60,991 nt of DNA, from NCBI GenBank assembly GCA_002371615.1, contig DFGA01000031.1, positions 1 through 60,991 of the forward strand. The letters run 5' to 3'. Made by a program: the position numbers and the translations under genes. The DNA comes from Lachnospiraceae bacterium UBA3762 (GTDB taxonomy: Bacteria; Bacillota; Clostridia; Lachnospirales; Lachnospiraceae). Below the pieces are notes generated by a model. That model made no database searches and was not told the origin of the DNA. It saw only the letters and a program-made list of their open reading frames with translations. Below are positions 16,178 to 25,528 of the stretch, piece after piece. How positions within the stretch are numbered: position 1 is the first letter of the stretch; each line of letters begins with the position of its first letter.

Positions 16178-17656
16178 TTATCTTATCGCCTTCAACTTCT
16201 CAGCCTTCCGGCTCATGCCGTCAACAAGCGTCTGAACCTCTTCGACGATAGTCTCGTTCTGTCCCGTTGTGGCAAATGTGTTATCCGAGTGTGCCGAAAC
16301 CTCCTCGGTAATGGCCGATATGGTCTGAATACTGTCAACGATCTCCTGATTGGCACTCTTAAGTCCGGTAACGATACCCGACAGATCATCGGAACTGCTT
16401 CTGATAAGTCTGATGCTCTCAACGATCTTCTCAAAGCTTTCCGATGTAACGTGTGCACTCTCGTTCTGGCTTCTGTTGCTCTCAACAAGAGAGTCGATGG
16501 ATGAGACAACATCATTCATTTCCGATGATATTCCGTCTATTAACTGATTGATATTTCCTGTTGCAGTCTGTGTCTGGTCTGCAAGACTTGATATCTCGGT
16601 TGCAACAACAGCGAATCCTCTTCCGGCTTCACCGGCTCTTGCCGCCTCGATTGAAGCGTTAAGCGCCAGGAGGCTTGTCTGTGAAGCAACATTCTGGATC
16701 AGTTCAACGATGGAATGCATCTTGGTTGTGGTTGCCTGTAATTCCTCAACCTCTTTCATAACATCTGCGCCTGCCTGCTCGGAAAGGCTTACCTGATCCA
16801 TGAGTTTGCCGATATTCTCACGTCCTGCGTGGGCCGCATCAACAGTAACGCTGACATTTTCGCTTATATTGTTTGCCGCTGCCGTAACCTGATCAATCTG
16901 ATCCTGGATCTCTTCCGTCTTGTGAAGCTGATTCTGTACTGACTCTGCTGTGTCTCCCGTTCCGCTCTGTATTTCTTTCATGGCGGTAAGTGTGTTACTG
17001 CTTGACTCTGCAAGCTGGTTCATCTTGTCGGAAACCTGAGCCACATCGTCAATGAGTTCTCCGGAAATACTCATAATGCTATCCATCATTACATTGGTCT
17101 TCTCTCCGGCCTCATTGATCTCTTCGACCTTGGCATCATTGTTTCTGGCAATGACCCTGTTTACCGTAAAGGAGAACAATGAACATATGATCATGATAAG
17201 AACTTCGATCTCGAGATCAGCTACCGCTCCGCCTTCCCATTGTCTCATTGAAGCAAACTTAATAGCATGAATGGTTGCAATGATCGATACTCCGACTGAA
17301 GATGTTATGGAAAGTCTGAGGTCATTAAACATTCCCGTAAGGATCAACGTGGGAATTGCATATACGAATACCAGTACAGTATTGGTCGATATCATGCAAA
17401 GGACCAGATAGAATATTCCGTAGCCGATACCGATTACATGCTTTACAAGCGGGGTTTCGGGATCACGTTTATAGAATATCCATCCGAGGATCATAGGGAC
17501 AAGATCAAGAATCTCAACCGGAAGGAATAAGCCCCATCCCGCTTCACCCTTGATAAACTGGATTATATACGCAATACTGATGATACTTGTAAGAATCGTA
17601 AACAAAATCATTGCGGTTCTGTTGACGATATCCCCTTGTGTTCTTGATTTTCCCAT
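16178..17656 (-). CDS. Membrane methyl-accepting chemotaxis protein in pilus operon
   Basis: A 492-residue chemoreceptor. Residues about 1-165 contain five to six hydrophobic helices with no large extracellular sensor and no HAMP. The signalling domain follows, with the conserved hairpin tip QTSLLALNASIEAARAGEAGRGFAVVATEI. It is the last gene of the motor operon, 17 bases after pilC, with AGGAGG before its ATG, and is followed by a strong terminator. Position suggests it senses membrane or pilus status, or links chemotaxis to pilus retraction. No CheA, CheW or CheR is encoded in the window, so partners lie elsewhere. Confidence 0.9.
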   Translation of the reverse strand: MGKSRTQGDIVNRTAMILFTILTSIISIAYIIQFIKGEAGWGLFLPVEILDLVPMILGWIFYKRDPETPLVKHVIGIGYGIFYLVLCMISTNTVLVFVYAIPTLILTGMFNDLRLSITSSVGVSIIATIHAIKFASMRQWEGGAVADLEIEVLIMIICSLFSFTVNRVIARNNDAKVEEINEAGEKTNVMMDSIMSISGELIDDVAQVSDKMNQLAESSSNTLTAMKEIQSGTGDTAESVQNQLHKTEEIQDQIDQVTAAANNISENVSVTVDAAHAGRENIGKLMDQVSLSEQAGADVMKEVEELQATTTKMHSIVELIQNVASQTSLLALNASIEAARAGEAGRGFAVVATEISSLADQTQTATGNINQLIDGISSEMNDVVSSIDSLVESNRSQNESAHVTSESFEKIVESIRLIRSSSDDLSGIVTGLKSANQEIVDSIQTISAITEEVSAHSDNTFATTGQNETIVEEVQTLVDGMSRKAEKLKAIR

Positions 17657-17673
17657 ATAGTTCCTCCTTTTGA

Positions 17674-18885
17674 TTACAGTTTATCTATTGAATCGTACAG
17701 CGTAAGCATCGGCTGCAGGATAGCCATAATAATAACTCCGACAATAACTGCCAGAACAACGATGATAAGAGGTTCCATAACAGCCATCATCTGTTCCGTT
17801 GCCTCGGCTACTTCTTCTTCGTAGTACTCGGCAATATTCTCAAGCATGTCTTCAAGTTCACCGGTCTCCTCACCGATCGACACCATATGAACGACCATCG
17901 GCGGGAACAATCCGGACATCTTGATCGGTTTTGATAATGACACACCGTTTCCTACCTGATCTCTTGCCTGATATACGGCACGCTGGAACAGAATGTTTCC
18001 GTCCATTGAATTACCTGTTATCTCAAGCGCTTCCATCATCGGAACGCCGGCACGTAAGAGCGTCGAAAGTGTTCTCGAAAATGTTGCGCAATTTGTCTTG
18101 GTCTGAAGCTGTCCTACTCCCGGAAGCTTTAATTTGAGCGTTCCGAACAATACACGTCCGCTTATGGTCTGCGAATAAATCTTCAGGAACACCGCGAGTG
18201 CAATAACAACTATAGCTATCAGCCACCAGTATCCCACAAAGAAATCGGACATGGCTATTACCATTTTTGTCATAGCCGGCATTTCGACATCCATATCCTC
18301 AAACATCGACATAAAGTTCGGGATAACAAAAGTCATCATCGCAACTATAACACCGATGGCGACAATCAGAACTATGATCGGGTATATCGTCGCTTTCTTG
18401 ATGATCGCTTTTAACTGCGCTTCTTTCTCGAACTGGAGCGCCATTCTCTCAAATGCCGTCTCAAGTGAACCGGTCGCTTCGCCTGCTGCCACAAGGTTTA
18501 CGAAGATTGAAGGAAATACTTTTTCTTTGCGCATTGCTGATGATAATGTTTCACCTTTTCCGAGGTCATCAACAAGCCTGACCGTTGCACTTTTGAGCGC
18601 TTTGTTCTCGGTCTGCTCGCTCATCATCTGTAATGCATTTATAACACTGACACCTGCTTTTAATATTGCAACGAACTGGCGGCAGAATACGGCATATTCT
18701 CTTGCCTTGACCCTCGGGGTTCCAAGAGTGATCTCTTTGTTAAGCGCACTTTCCGGCTCAAGTTTCATAACGATCAGGCCGTCGGCTTTAAGTTTGCTGG
18801 CAGCCTGTTCCGCATTAGTCGCTGTAACGCTTCCCTTCTTTTCTTTTCCGTCAGGACCCATGGCCCTGTAGATATAACCCGGCAT
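17674..18885 (-). CDS. pilC: Type IV pilus inner-membrane platform protein PilC
   Basis: A 403-residue protein with two repeated GspF domains (first CRQFVAILKAGVSVINALQMM, second FSRTLSTLLRAGVPMMEALEIT) and three or more membrane helices, the full family length. An N-terminal segment of about 50 residues (YIYRAMGPDGKEKKGSV) matches PilC proteins. It converts the power strokes of PilB and PilT into pilin movement. AGGGG precedes the ATG. Order pilB-pilT-pilC is the standard motor cassette. Confidence 0.95.
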   Translation of the reverse strand: MPGYIYRAMGPDGKEKKGSVTATNAEQAASKLKADGLIVMKLEPESALNKEITLGTPRVKAREYAVFCRQFVAILKAGVSVINALQMMSEQTENKALKSATVRLVDDLGKGETLSSAMRKEKVFPSIFVNLVAAGEATGSLETAFERMALQFEKEAQLKAIIKKATIYPIIVLIVAIGVIVAMMTFVIPNFMSMFEDMDVEMPAMTKMVIAMSDFFVGYWWLIAIVVIALAVFLKIYSQTISGRVLFGTLKLKLPGVGQLQTKTNCATFSRTLSTLLRAGVPMMEALEITGNSMDGNILFQRAVYQARDQVGNGVSLSKPIKMSGLFPPMVVHMVSIGEETGELEDMLENIAEYYEEEVAEATEQMMAVMEPLIIVVLAVIVGVIIMAILQPMLTLYDSIDKL

Positions 18886-18963
18886 ATGATTTTCGCCCCT
18901 TTTTTTATTCTGTCTATCCTGAAGCAGACTATTCGCATTCCGCTACGCTTCAAAAGTTATCGC

Positions 18964-20037
18964 TCAGATTCTATTGCTCATTGTTGTTTTGTCCTGTGCG
19001 AACAAAAGTGCGTCATCCCTGTTGATCTCGCCTCGCATATACAGTTCCATTATAGCATCATCCATAGTCATCATTCCAACCTTGCGGTTTGTCTGTATCG
19101 TAGAAGTGATCTGATGACTCTTGTTCTCACGTATCAGATTTCTAATCGCTGAATTTGCATGCATAACTTCAAACGCAGCACATCTTCCCCCACCGACTCT
19201 CGGTATAAGCTGCTGTGAAACAACGGCTTCAAGCACGTTTGCAAGCTGGGTCCTGATCTGTTGCTGCTGATGCGGCGGAAATACATCTATGATACGGTCA
19301 ACTGTCGATGCCGCTCCTATCGTGTGTAATGTCGAGAATACAAGATGGCCTGTCTCGGCAGCTGTTATTGCTGTACTTATCGTTTCAAGATCACGCATCT
19401 CACCGACAAGTATTACATCGGGATCTTCACGAAGTGCCGAGCGCAGTGCGATCGAATAATCATCTGTATCTATTCCGACCTCACGCTGGTTGACTATCGA
19501 TTTGTCGTGTCGGTGAAGGTACTCTATAGGATCTTCAAGAGTTATTATATGTGCATCAAGTTCACGGTTAATCTTGCCTATTATCGAGGCAAGGGTTGTT
19601 GACTTACCCGAACCTGTAGGCCCCGTAACAAGTACCAGTCCTCTCTTCTTGTCATATAATTCCACAACCGATTCGGGAACTCCCAGTTCTTCCGGACGCG
19701 GTATCTTGTTTCCCACAAGACGGAATACCATTGCGCATGTTCCGCGCTGTCTGAACGCATTTACACGGTATCTGCCGAGCTGTGAAATGGAGTATGAGAA
19801 GTCCCACTCGCCTTTCTCATCAAACGCTTTTGTCTGCTTCTCATTCATAATGCCGTACAGGAGTCTGTGAGTATCATCAGGCATCAACCTTGGAAAAGTC
19901 ATTTCCTGCAGATGCCCTGATACCCTCATCTTCGGAGGTATGCCGACTGTGATATGCACGTCACTTGCCCCCGCCTGATTGGCAACAGTCAGTATCTGTT
20001 CAATTGTAACCGTTGATGCTGCACTCTGTAATTCCAT
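18964..20037 (-). CDS. pilT: Type IV pilus retraction ATPase PilT
   Basis: A 357-residue hexameric ATPase: N-terminal domain (TVTIEQILTVANQAGASDVHITVGIPPKMR), Walker A GPTGSGKSTT, Asp box ITLEDPIEYLH, Walker B ILVGEMRDLETI, His box TGHLVFSTLHT, and the retraction signature AIRNLIRENKSHQ near the C-terminus. That motif distinguishes PilT from PilB. It starts 11 bases after the pilB stop with AGAGGGAT as ribosome site. Presence of PilT means the pilus can retract, consistent with twitching or surface sensing. Confidence 0.95.
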   Translation of the reverse strand: MELQSAASTVTIEQILTVANQAGASDVHITVGIPPKMRVSGHLQEMTFPRLMPDDTHRLLYGIMNEKQTKAFDEKGEWDFSYSISQLGRYRVNAFRQRGTCAMVFRLVGNKIPRPEELGVPESVVELYDKKRGLVLVTGPTGSGKSTTLASIIGKINRELDAHIITLEDPIEYLHRHDKSIVNQREVGIDTDDYSIALRSALREDPDVILVGEMRDLETISTAITAAETGHLVFSTLHTIGAASTVDRIIDVFPPHQQQQIRTQLANVLEAVVSQQLIPRVGGGRCAAFEVMHANSAIRNLIRENKSHQITSTIQTNRKVGMMTMDDAIMELYMRGEINRDDALLFAQDKTTMSNRI

Positions 20038-20048
20038 AGTATCCCTCT

Positions 20049-21752
20049 TTACTCATCTTCGTAGGCGACCTTACGCATTTCGCTTATTGTGGTTATTCCC
20101 TGCAGAACATACTCTGCCGCTCCGCGACGCAGTGTAGTCATGCCTTCGGTTATCGCCTGCTGCTCTATCTCATCGGCGTTCGCACCTCTTGATATCATCC
20201 CTGCGATCTTATGGGAGATGGGCATTATCTCATACACACCTATTCTGCCCTTATAACCTTTCGAACACTCCCTGCAGCCTACCGGCTCGTAGATAATGCA
20301 CTCCTGATCCTCCGGAATACGAAGTGCCCTCTTCTCCTCCGCTGTTGCAGCCTTTTGTCTGCGGCATTTCGGACAGAGTTTCCTTACCAGTCGCTGAGCG
20401 ATTATACCTACAACGGAATCTCCGATAAGGTACGGTTCGATTCCCATATCAAGAAGTCTCGTAATAGAACTTGCGGTTGAATTGGTATGAAGCGTCGAAA
20501 TAACAAGGTGACCCGTGATCGATGCCTTAACGGCGATCTCTGCGGTCTCGGTATCTCTTATCTCACCGATCATAATGATATCGGGATCCTGACGCAGGAT
20601 TGAACGAAGCGCCGATGCGAAAGTCAGATCTGCCTTGACATTGACCTGCACCTGGTTGATACCGTTAACATTTGCTTCGACAGGATCTTCAACCGTAATT
20701 ATATTAACTTCATCGGAATTAAGTTCCGACAAAACCGTATAACACGTTGTGGATTTACCTGAACCGGTAGGTCCTGTAACAAGTATGATCCCGTGCGGGT
20801 TCGACATGATAGCGTCGAACCTCGGCAGCTCTCTATCATTAAGTCCCAGATACTTTTTATCCCTTGTCAGTCCGTCCTTTGAAGTCAGTCGCATAACGAC
20901 TTTCTCGCCGAATACCGTCGGAAGAATAGATACACGGACATCGTATTCCTTACTGTCGACAACAACCGTCAGACGGCCGTCCTGCGGTTTTCTCTTTTCG
21001 GAAATATCCAGATTGGAAATGATCTTGATACGCGCTACAAGCGCCGGAAGAAGTGACTTATCGTAATCCATGTTTTCAACAAGTACACCGTCGATCCTGA
21101 ATCTGACCCTTACCTCCCGGTCAAGTGCCTCGATATGTATGTCCGATGCGCCCTGACGCACTGCTGTCTCAAGCATCGTCTTAACAAGCTTTACAATAGG
21201 AGCATCGTCTATGTTTTCGTATTCGATATCGGAAGCCGATGTATCAAAAGCGATCTCCGCGGCATGCTCTTCCTGGAACTGTGCCGCTGCCGCCCTCGCC
21301 TGCTCTTTACCGTACCTTCTGTCGAGCTGGAGAGATATCTGTGCACTCGGACAGAAAAATGGAATGACTTCCATATTGGTCATGATAGTGACATCATCGA
21401 TCGCCATAATATTCATGGGATCTGCCATCGCCACTTTCAGGATGTTGGGATTCTTCTCGTCGAAGCCAAACGGCATCAGCTGATTTTTCTTCATCAGCTC
21501 CTCTGATACGAGTTTGACTGCATTGTCATCGATTCCGACATGACGCAGATCAACCGTGTCAATACCGAGCTGGCTGGACAGTACATTCGAAAAATCTTCC
21601 TGCGAAACATAACCGAGCGCGATGAGCGTTTCACCGAGCTTGGCTCCCCTTATCTTCTGCTCCTTAAGAGCTGTTTCAAGTTGTGCTGCCGTTATCAGAC
21701 CTTCACTTATCATCAGGTCGCCGATACGGACTTTTTTTCGAATTATTGCCAT
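20049..21752 (-). CDS. pilB: Type IV pilus extension ATPase PilB with MshEN c-di-GMP domain
   Basis: A 567-residue ATPase. Residues 9-47 (RIGDLMISEG, then L..AL..Q, then LGETLIALG) match the 39-position MshEN c-di-GMP-binding pattern at nearly every anchor: R9, G11, G18, L25, L29, Q32, L39, G40, L43, L46 and G47. GspE-type N2 and ATPase domains follow, with Walker A at 327-336 (GPTGSGKSTT), Walker B IIMIGEIRD, and a tetracysteine zinc site (LCPKCRR, VGCRECSKGY). It powers pilin polymerisation, and c-di-GMP binding is expected to stimulate it. It begins the ATPase cassette, 31 bases after the GH25 gene. Confidence 0.95.
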   Translation of the reverse strand: MAIIRKKVRIGDLMISEGLITAAQLETALKEQKIRGAKLGETLIALGYVSQEDFSNVLSSQLGIDTVDLRHVGIDDNAVKLVSEELMKKNQLMPFGFDEKNPNILKVAMADPMNIMAIDDVTIMTNMEVIPFFCPSAQISLQLDRRYGKEQARAAAAQFQEEHAAEIAFDTSASDIEYENIDDAPIVKLVKTMLETAVRQGASDIHIEALDREVRVRFRIDGVLVENMDYDKSLLPALVARIKIISNLDISEKRKPQDGRLTVVVDSKEYDVRVSILPTVFGEKVVMRLTSKDGLTRDKKYLGLNDRELPRFDAIMSNPHGIILVTGPTGSGKSTTCYTVLSELNSDEVNIITVEDPVEANVNGINQVQVNVKADLTFASALRSILRQDPDIIMIGEIRDTETAEIAVKASITGHLVISTLHTNSTASSITRLLDMGIEPYLIGDSVVGIIAQRLVRKLCPKCRRQKAATAEEKRALRIPEDQECIIYEPVGCRECSKGYKGRIGVYEIMPISHKIAGMISRGANADEIEQQAITEGMTTLRRGAAEYVLQGITTISEMRKVAYEDE

Positions 21753-21783
21753 ATACCAAACTTCCTATCCTGATTATATCATA

Positions 21784-22872
21784 TCATTCCCCGGCGGAAA
21801 TCTCCACATCAAGCCCTGCATCCGCATCCGCATCCGTAACCGGTATCTGTGCCGGAACGGTCTCTATCTGTCCCTCTGACAAATATGCCTCGCGCAGAGC
21901 CGGTACAAAGGATGCATAGTCAACCATTGAGATATCAAGATCCACTTCACCCCTTACTCCGGGAATATTGCCTGAATCCGTATACTGCCACATCGTAAAA
22001 TCATAGAGAAAATCATTCTCGTCCAGGTACTGGGGTGCCCACAGGTCGTAATCTTTGAGAGCCTCAACATTAAGATACCTTCTCATCCAGTTTTCCGAGG
22101 CATAAATCATGGGATAATATCCTTCTTCTTTGATCCTCTCACAAAACGCCTTGCATATATCGCTTCTGAGTTCATCCGAGATCTCCGTCTTATTGGTTCT
22201 TGCCTCTTCATCTTCGATATACTCGGTATCAAACGCAACAGGATATGATATTTTATGATCTTCTATAAGACGGATGACATATTCCGCTTCGTCCTCCGCC
22301 TCTTCAACCGTAATCGCCTGCGTAAAGAAATATACACCGAGATTAAGCCCCACACGCTCGGCTTCCTGTGCGTATCTTTCAAATTTCTCGTCTTCCATCA
22401 GTCCGCCAGCGGAGTATCCGCGATACCCGCATCTTAGCATGACAAATTCACATCCCGACGCGGCAAGCTCATCAAAATTAACACTACTGTTATGATATGA
22501 AAGATCGCATCCCAGATGACTTATCTTCTCTCCTTCATCATTAAAATATGCCATGAATCCGTTATCGATCCGGAAATTCTCCTTCTTGTAGGAGTTCATG
22601 AATATCTTTCCTTCGGTTAACGGCCGCTCGGGTACATATACGTTTGTTACGTTAATGTGGCTCTGTTCCTCGATAACAGTATTAAGTTCCTCGCGGACAG
22701 CTGCTATCTCCCGCGAACTCTTTATATGGATCACAACCATTCCGATCACAACACCTATTATCATACTGATAAATATGACAAGAAGTGTTGTGCCCGTGCT
22801 GCTGCTGCGCCTTCGCTTTTTTCTTTTGGCCGGCACCGGAGTGCCCTGATTGTATATCTGTCCCTCTCCCAC
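21784..22872 (-). CDS. Membrane-anchored GH25 muramidase
   Basis: A 362-residue protein with a GTG start after AGGGGAT. A basic N-terminus (KRKKRRRSSST) leads into a membrane helix at about residues 28-52, a short linker, and a GH25 lysozyme domain. The catalytic fold is marked by GCDLSYHN (Asp), FVMLRCGYRG, GVYFFTQA, PVAFDTEYIED (the acidic pair), and a C-terminal MWQYTDSG...VDLDISMVDY. It should cut glycan strands of peptidoglycan. Position directly upstream of pilB suggests local wall opening for the pilus. Confidence 0.88.
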   Translation of the reverse strand: MGEGQIYNQGTPVPAKRKKRRRSSSTGTTLLVIFISMIIGVVIGMVVIHIKSSREIAAVREELNTVIEEQSHINVTNVYVPERPLTEGKIFMNSYKKENFRIDNGFMAYFNDEGEKISHLGCDLSYHNSSVNFDELAASGCEFVMLRCGYRGYSAGGLMEDEKFERYAQEAERVGLNLGVYFFTQAITVEEAEDEAEYVIRLIEDHKISYPVAFDTEYIEDEEARTNKTEISDELRSDICKAFCERIKEEGYYPMIYASENWMRRYLNVEALKDYDLWAPQYLDENDFLYDFTMWQYTDSGNIPGVRGEVDLDISMVDYASFVPALREAYLSEGQIETVPAQIPVTDADADAGLDVEISAGE

Positions 22873-22885
22873 TAATATCCCCTTA

Positions 22886-23575
22886 TTACCGGTTTTCTCC
22901 GAGAGCCTTCTTTACACGGTCAATGAGTTCCGGAGTAAAGAATGCCTCTTCCATGATCATCATAACAACCCCTTTTCCTCTCAAGGTGGGTGCTAACGAG
23001 TCATATACCTGTTGCGGTTCGACCCCGGACGCATCTCTCCCGATTATAAACAGATCGGGATGATGTTCCTTTATATATTCAAACGCTTCAACAGTGGTTT
23101 TAGTCACTTTAACCTTATAATCATTTGCAAGCAGGCTGTCTCTCATCATCTTTAAATGAGCCACATCACAGTCCAGTATGAGCACCTCCTTGACGGATGC
23201 CCTCATTTGAGACTCTTCAAATATCTTCGCAAGTCTTACACAAAGCTCTTCTTTCGGAATTGCCTTGGTCAGATAACCTGCGGCTCCTTTAGCCAAAAGA
23301 CTGCGAACAAGATTCGGATCGGAAAGACCCGAGAAGAAGACAACCGGTGTATCTTTTAATTCCGGATTTTTAAGTATTTCATCAAATGCCTGCAGACCGT
23401 TCACAACCGGCATCTCAATATCGAGCAGTATGAGATCGGCATTATAGCTGTCCATTTTTTCGACAAACCGGTAACCTGCATTTTCGGTAACAACATCATA
23501 CGTATCCTCAAGATATTCCTTCAGGATCTTGAGTGTCATAATATCATCATCAACAATTAGGATTCTCTTTTTCAT
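22886..23575 (-). CDS. Tandem-receiver response regulator (second receiver degenerate)
   Basis: The ATG at 23575 is preferred (AGGATG 8 bases upstream) to a GTG at 23584. The first receiver is canonical: RILIVDDD, LILLDIEMPVVNG with the phospho-acceptor Asp, FFSG, and a Lys in LTKAIP. The second starts VLILDCDVAHLKMM but at the acceptor site reads DLFIIGRDASG, so the Asp is displaced or lost. There is no output domain; it likely acts by protein contact within the pilus operon. Confidence 0.85.
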   Translation of the reverse strand: MKKRILIVDDDIMTLKILKEYLEDTYDVVTENAGYRFVEKMDSYNADLILLDIEMPVVNGLQAFDEILKNPELKDTPVVFFSGLSDPNLVRSLLAKGAAGYLTKAIPKEELCVRLAKIFEESQMRASVKEVLILDCDVAHLKMMRDSLLANDYKVKVTKTTVEAFEYIKEHHPDLFIIGRDASGVEPQQVYDSLAPTLRGKGVVMMIMEEAFFTPELIDRVKKALGENR

Positions 23576-23590
23576 TCGTAACACATCCTG

Positions 23591-24907
23591 TCAATTTCCG
23601 AAAAATCCGTCGACCGACTGCACAAGCGTTGCCTTTTTTAACGGCTTGCTGAGTATCCCATACACCTTTGGGCCAAGCAGGTTGGAACGCGGTTCCGGGT
23701 AATCATCGCCCACAAGATACATAAGCGGAATTCCGGATCCGCCGGGCTGCATACGTATTGAAGCTACCGTTGCCAGTCCGCTCATTCCCGGCAGTACGGG
23801 ATTGATTATCAGCAGATCGACCGGATTTCTTATCGCATAATCTATTGTTTTTATTCCGCTGTCCAGCGTTACGACATTATACTTCTGTGTCAGAAACAGG
23901 GCATAAAGCTTTGTTGATTTGGTATCCGCATCAACGATAACGACGGTCTTCTTATCATTATCCACTTCCGGTGCCGGCCGCCTGCTTAGCCGGCTGTCAT
24001 CGATCTTGATATTGCCCTGGGCACCCATCGCTCCGAATGGATTACTCACTGCCTTTTGCTTAAGCATATCCATGGTTCTGGCAACATCTTTCCCGGCATT
24101 GCCTTCAAGACGTTTTGAGGGATGATGCTGTGACAGGTTCGCCTCTCTTTGCATATCTCTGACGATCTTTCCAACCCCTGCGTCTTTCTCCTCCGCCTTG
24201 ATCAGCGCCTTTTGCAGGAAGCTCTGTTGCTGATTCTCTTTATGCTTATTGTCATTTCTTCTCCTCCGTCTCAGGAGAAGATCATCGTCTTCCTGCTCTT
24301 TGAGTTTTTGCGCCGCGTCAAGCAGATGCCTAATATCACGGACTCTTTTTTGTCCGCGTTCGAGAGCCGACTCAAGGTTTTTGACCCGCGTGTCCATATC
24401 AAGAACAACTGCACGCTGCCTGCCATCCCCGCCCGGAGCCTTGACTGTATGTCCCATCAGTCTGTCTATACTCCTGGTCTCTTCATATGATAACGGAACA
24501 ACCTCTTCTGCAAACTCCGCGCTCTCAATAGCCTCCGTAATCAGTGAGAATAACCTGTCATCATCTACCTCTCCCTCATAGAAGATCACATCACCGATCT
24601 CAAAAAACTCCAGACTCTTGTCCGAGAATTCATCATCGGTCAGGACAATGACCGGAATGGATCCTATCTCTTCATCACCGGATTTGTTTACCATCCAGTC
24701 AAATGCATATAACCCGAAACTTTTGGAGTCATTTCCGTTTAGTATGACAGCATTGGGAAGCATCCCGTTAGCGTCTCTTTTTATGAACCTGAGCGCTTCC
24801 TCTCCTGATGCTGATTCATTTACTTCAATGTAATCGGGAAGAATATTTGAAATTTTATCCCGCCGATTGCGGTCATCATCAATAACAACAATGCGAAGAT
24901 CCGACAT
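23591..24907 (-). CDS. Double pseudo-receiver protein with coiled-coil linker
   Basis: A 438-residue protein. The N-terminal receiver keeps the acidic pocket (VVIDDDRNRR) but has AVILNGND where the acceptor Asp should be. The C-terminal receiver (VVIVDADTKS) has LLIINPVLPGMSG, again Asn for Asp. Between them is a charged coiled coil with an Arg-rich patch (LLLRRRRRND). Both acceptor sites look unable to take phosphate, so this is probably a scaffold. AAGGAG precedes the ATG; 6 bases separate it from the next regulator gene. Confidence 0.8.
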   Translation of the reverse strand: MSDLRIVVIDDDRNRRDKISNILPDYIEVNESASGEEALRFIKRDANGMLPNAVILNGNDSKSFGLYAFDWMVNKSGDEEIGSIPVIVLTDDEFSDKSLEFFEIGDVIFYEGEVDDDRLFSLITEAIESAEFAEEVVPLSYEETRSIDRLMGHTVKAPGGDGRQRAVVLDMDTRVKNLESALERGQKRVRDIRHLLDAAQKLKEQEDDDLLLRRRRRNDNKHKENQQQSFLQKALIKAEEKDAGVGKIVRDMQREANLSQHHPSKRLEGNAGKDVARTMDMLKQKAVSNPFGAMGAQGNIKIDDSRLSRRPAPEVDNDKKTVVIVDADTKSTKLYALFLTQKYNVVTLDSGIKTIDYAIRNPVDLLIINPVLPGMSGLATVASIRMQPGGSGIPLMYLVGDDYPEPRSNLLGPKVYGILSKPLKKATLVQSVDGFFGN

Positions 24908-24931
24908 CCTGCTGCTCCTTATTACGCGACC

Positions 24932-25483
24932 TTATTCTGTCTTTTCCGTCTTGGGCTTTTCTTCTGTTTTAGGCTTTTCTACCGTTTTAGGCTTTTCTTC
25001 CGCTTTGGTTTTCTCTTCGGTCTTGGTTTTGTCTTCGTTCTTTATCTTTTCCTCTGGCTTGACATTATCGCTGATCCCCGGCGCTTCCTTAACACGGAAT
25101 CTTCTGCCCTTCTTGTTCTTGGTACGATCGATGTTCATATTGCATTTGCCCTGGAAAACGGACTGTTCGTCTATAAGTATCTTTGATGTTGTAATATCAC
25201 CGTACACTTCTCCGGTAGGTTCAATATTAGTCTTGTCTTTGATCGTAAGATTACCATCCACGACACCTGCAATTATTATATTTTCAGCCATAACATTTCC
25301 TTCGATCTGGCCGCTTTGCGATAACACAACCGTGCCGTCAGCGCATACGCCGCCGACAACACTTCCGTCGATCCTTACCGATGAATGTGTGATCAGTGTC
25401 CCTTCAACTTTCGTATCCGATCCGATAAAAGTGGAAATTGAAGTCTGATTGATCCTAACCTTATTGTCATCCTTAAAAAACAT
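24932..25483 (-). CDS. Bactofilin
   Basis: A 183-residue polymer-forming cytoskeletal protein. The ATG at 25483 follows GGAGG by 7 bases; a GTG at 25513 is open but lacks a ribosome site. The bactofilin beta-helix covers about residues 12-115, with repeated strand units (FIGSDTKVEGTL, SVRIDGSVVGGV, GQIEGNVMAENI, VDGNLTIKDK, GEVYGDITTSKI). The C-terminus is a Lys/Glu-rich repeat tail. It sits next to a LytM-family gene, an arrangement common for bactofilins, and likely positions the wall or pilus machinery at the membrane. Confidence 0.9.
   Translation of the reverse strand: MFFKDDNKVRINQTSISTFIGSDTKVEGTLITHSSVRIDGSVVGGVCADGTVVLSQSGQIEGNVMAENIIIAGVVDGNLTIKDKTNIEPTGEVYGDITTSKILIDEQSVFQGKCNMNIDRTKNKKGRRFRVKEAPGISDNVKPEEKIKNEDKTKTEEKTKAEEKPKTVEKPKTEEKPKTEKTE
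24947..25036 (-). repeat. Five 18-base tandem repeats in the bactofilin tail
   Basis: The coding sequence repeats an 18-base unit encoding variants of EEKPKT (EDKTKT, EEKTKA, EEKPKT, VEKPKT, EEKPKT), ending EKTE. Such tails vary in copy number and may modulate polymer spacing or partner contact. Confidence 0.85.
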
Positions 25484-25528
25484 TTTCATTCCTCCGCATT
25501 TTTTAAGAGCCACTCCATGATCCCAAGT

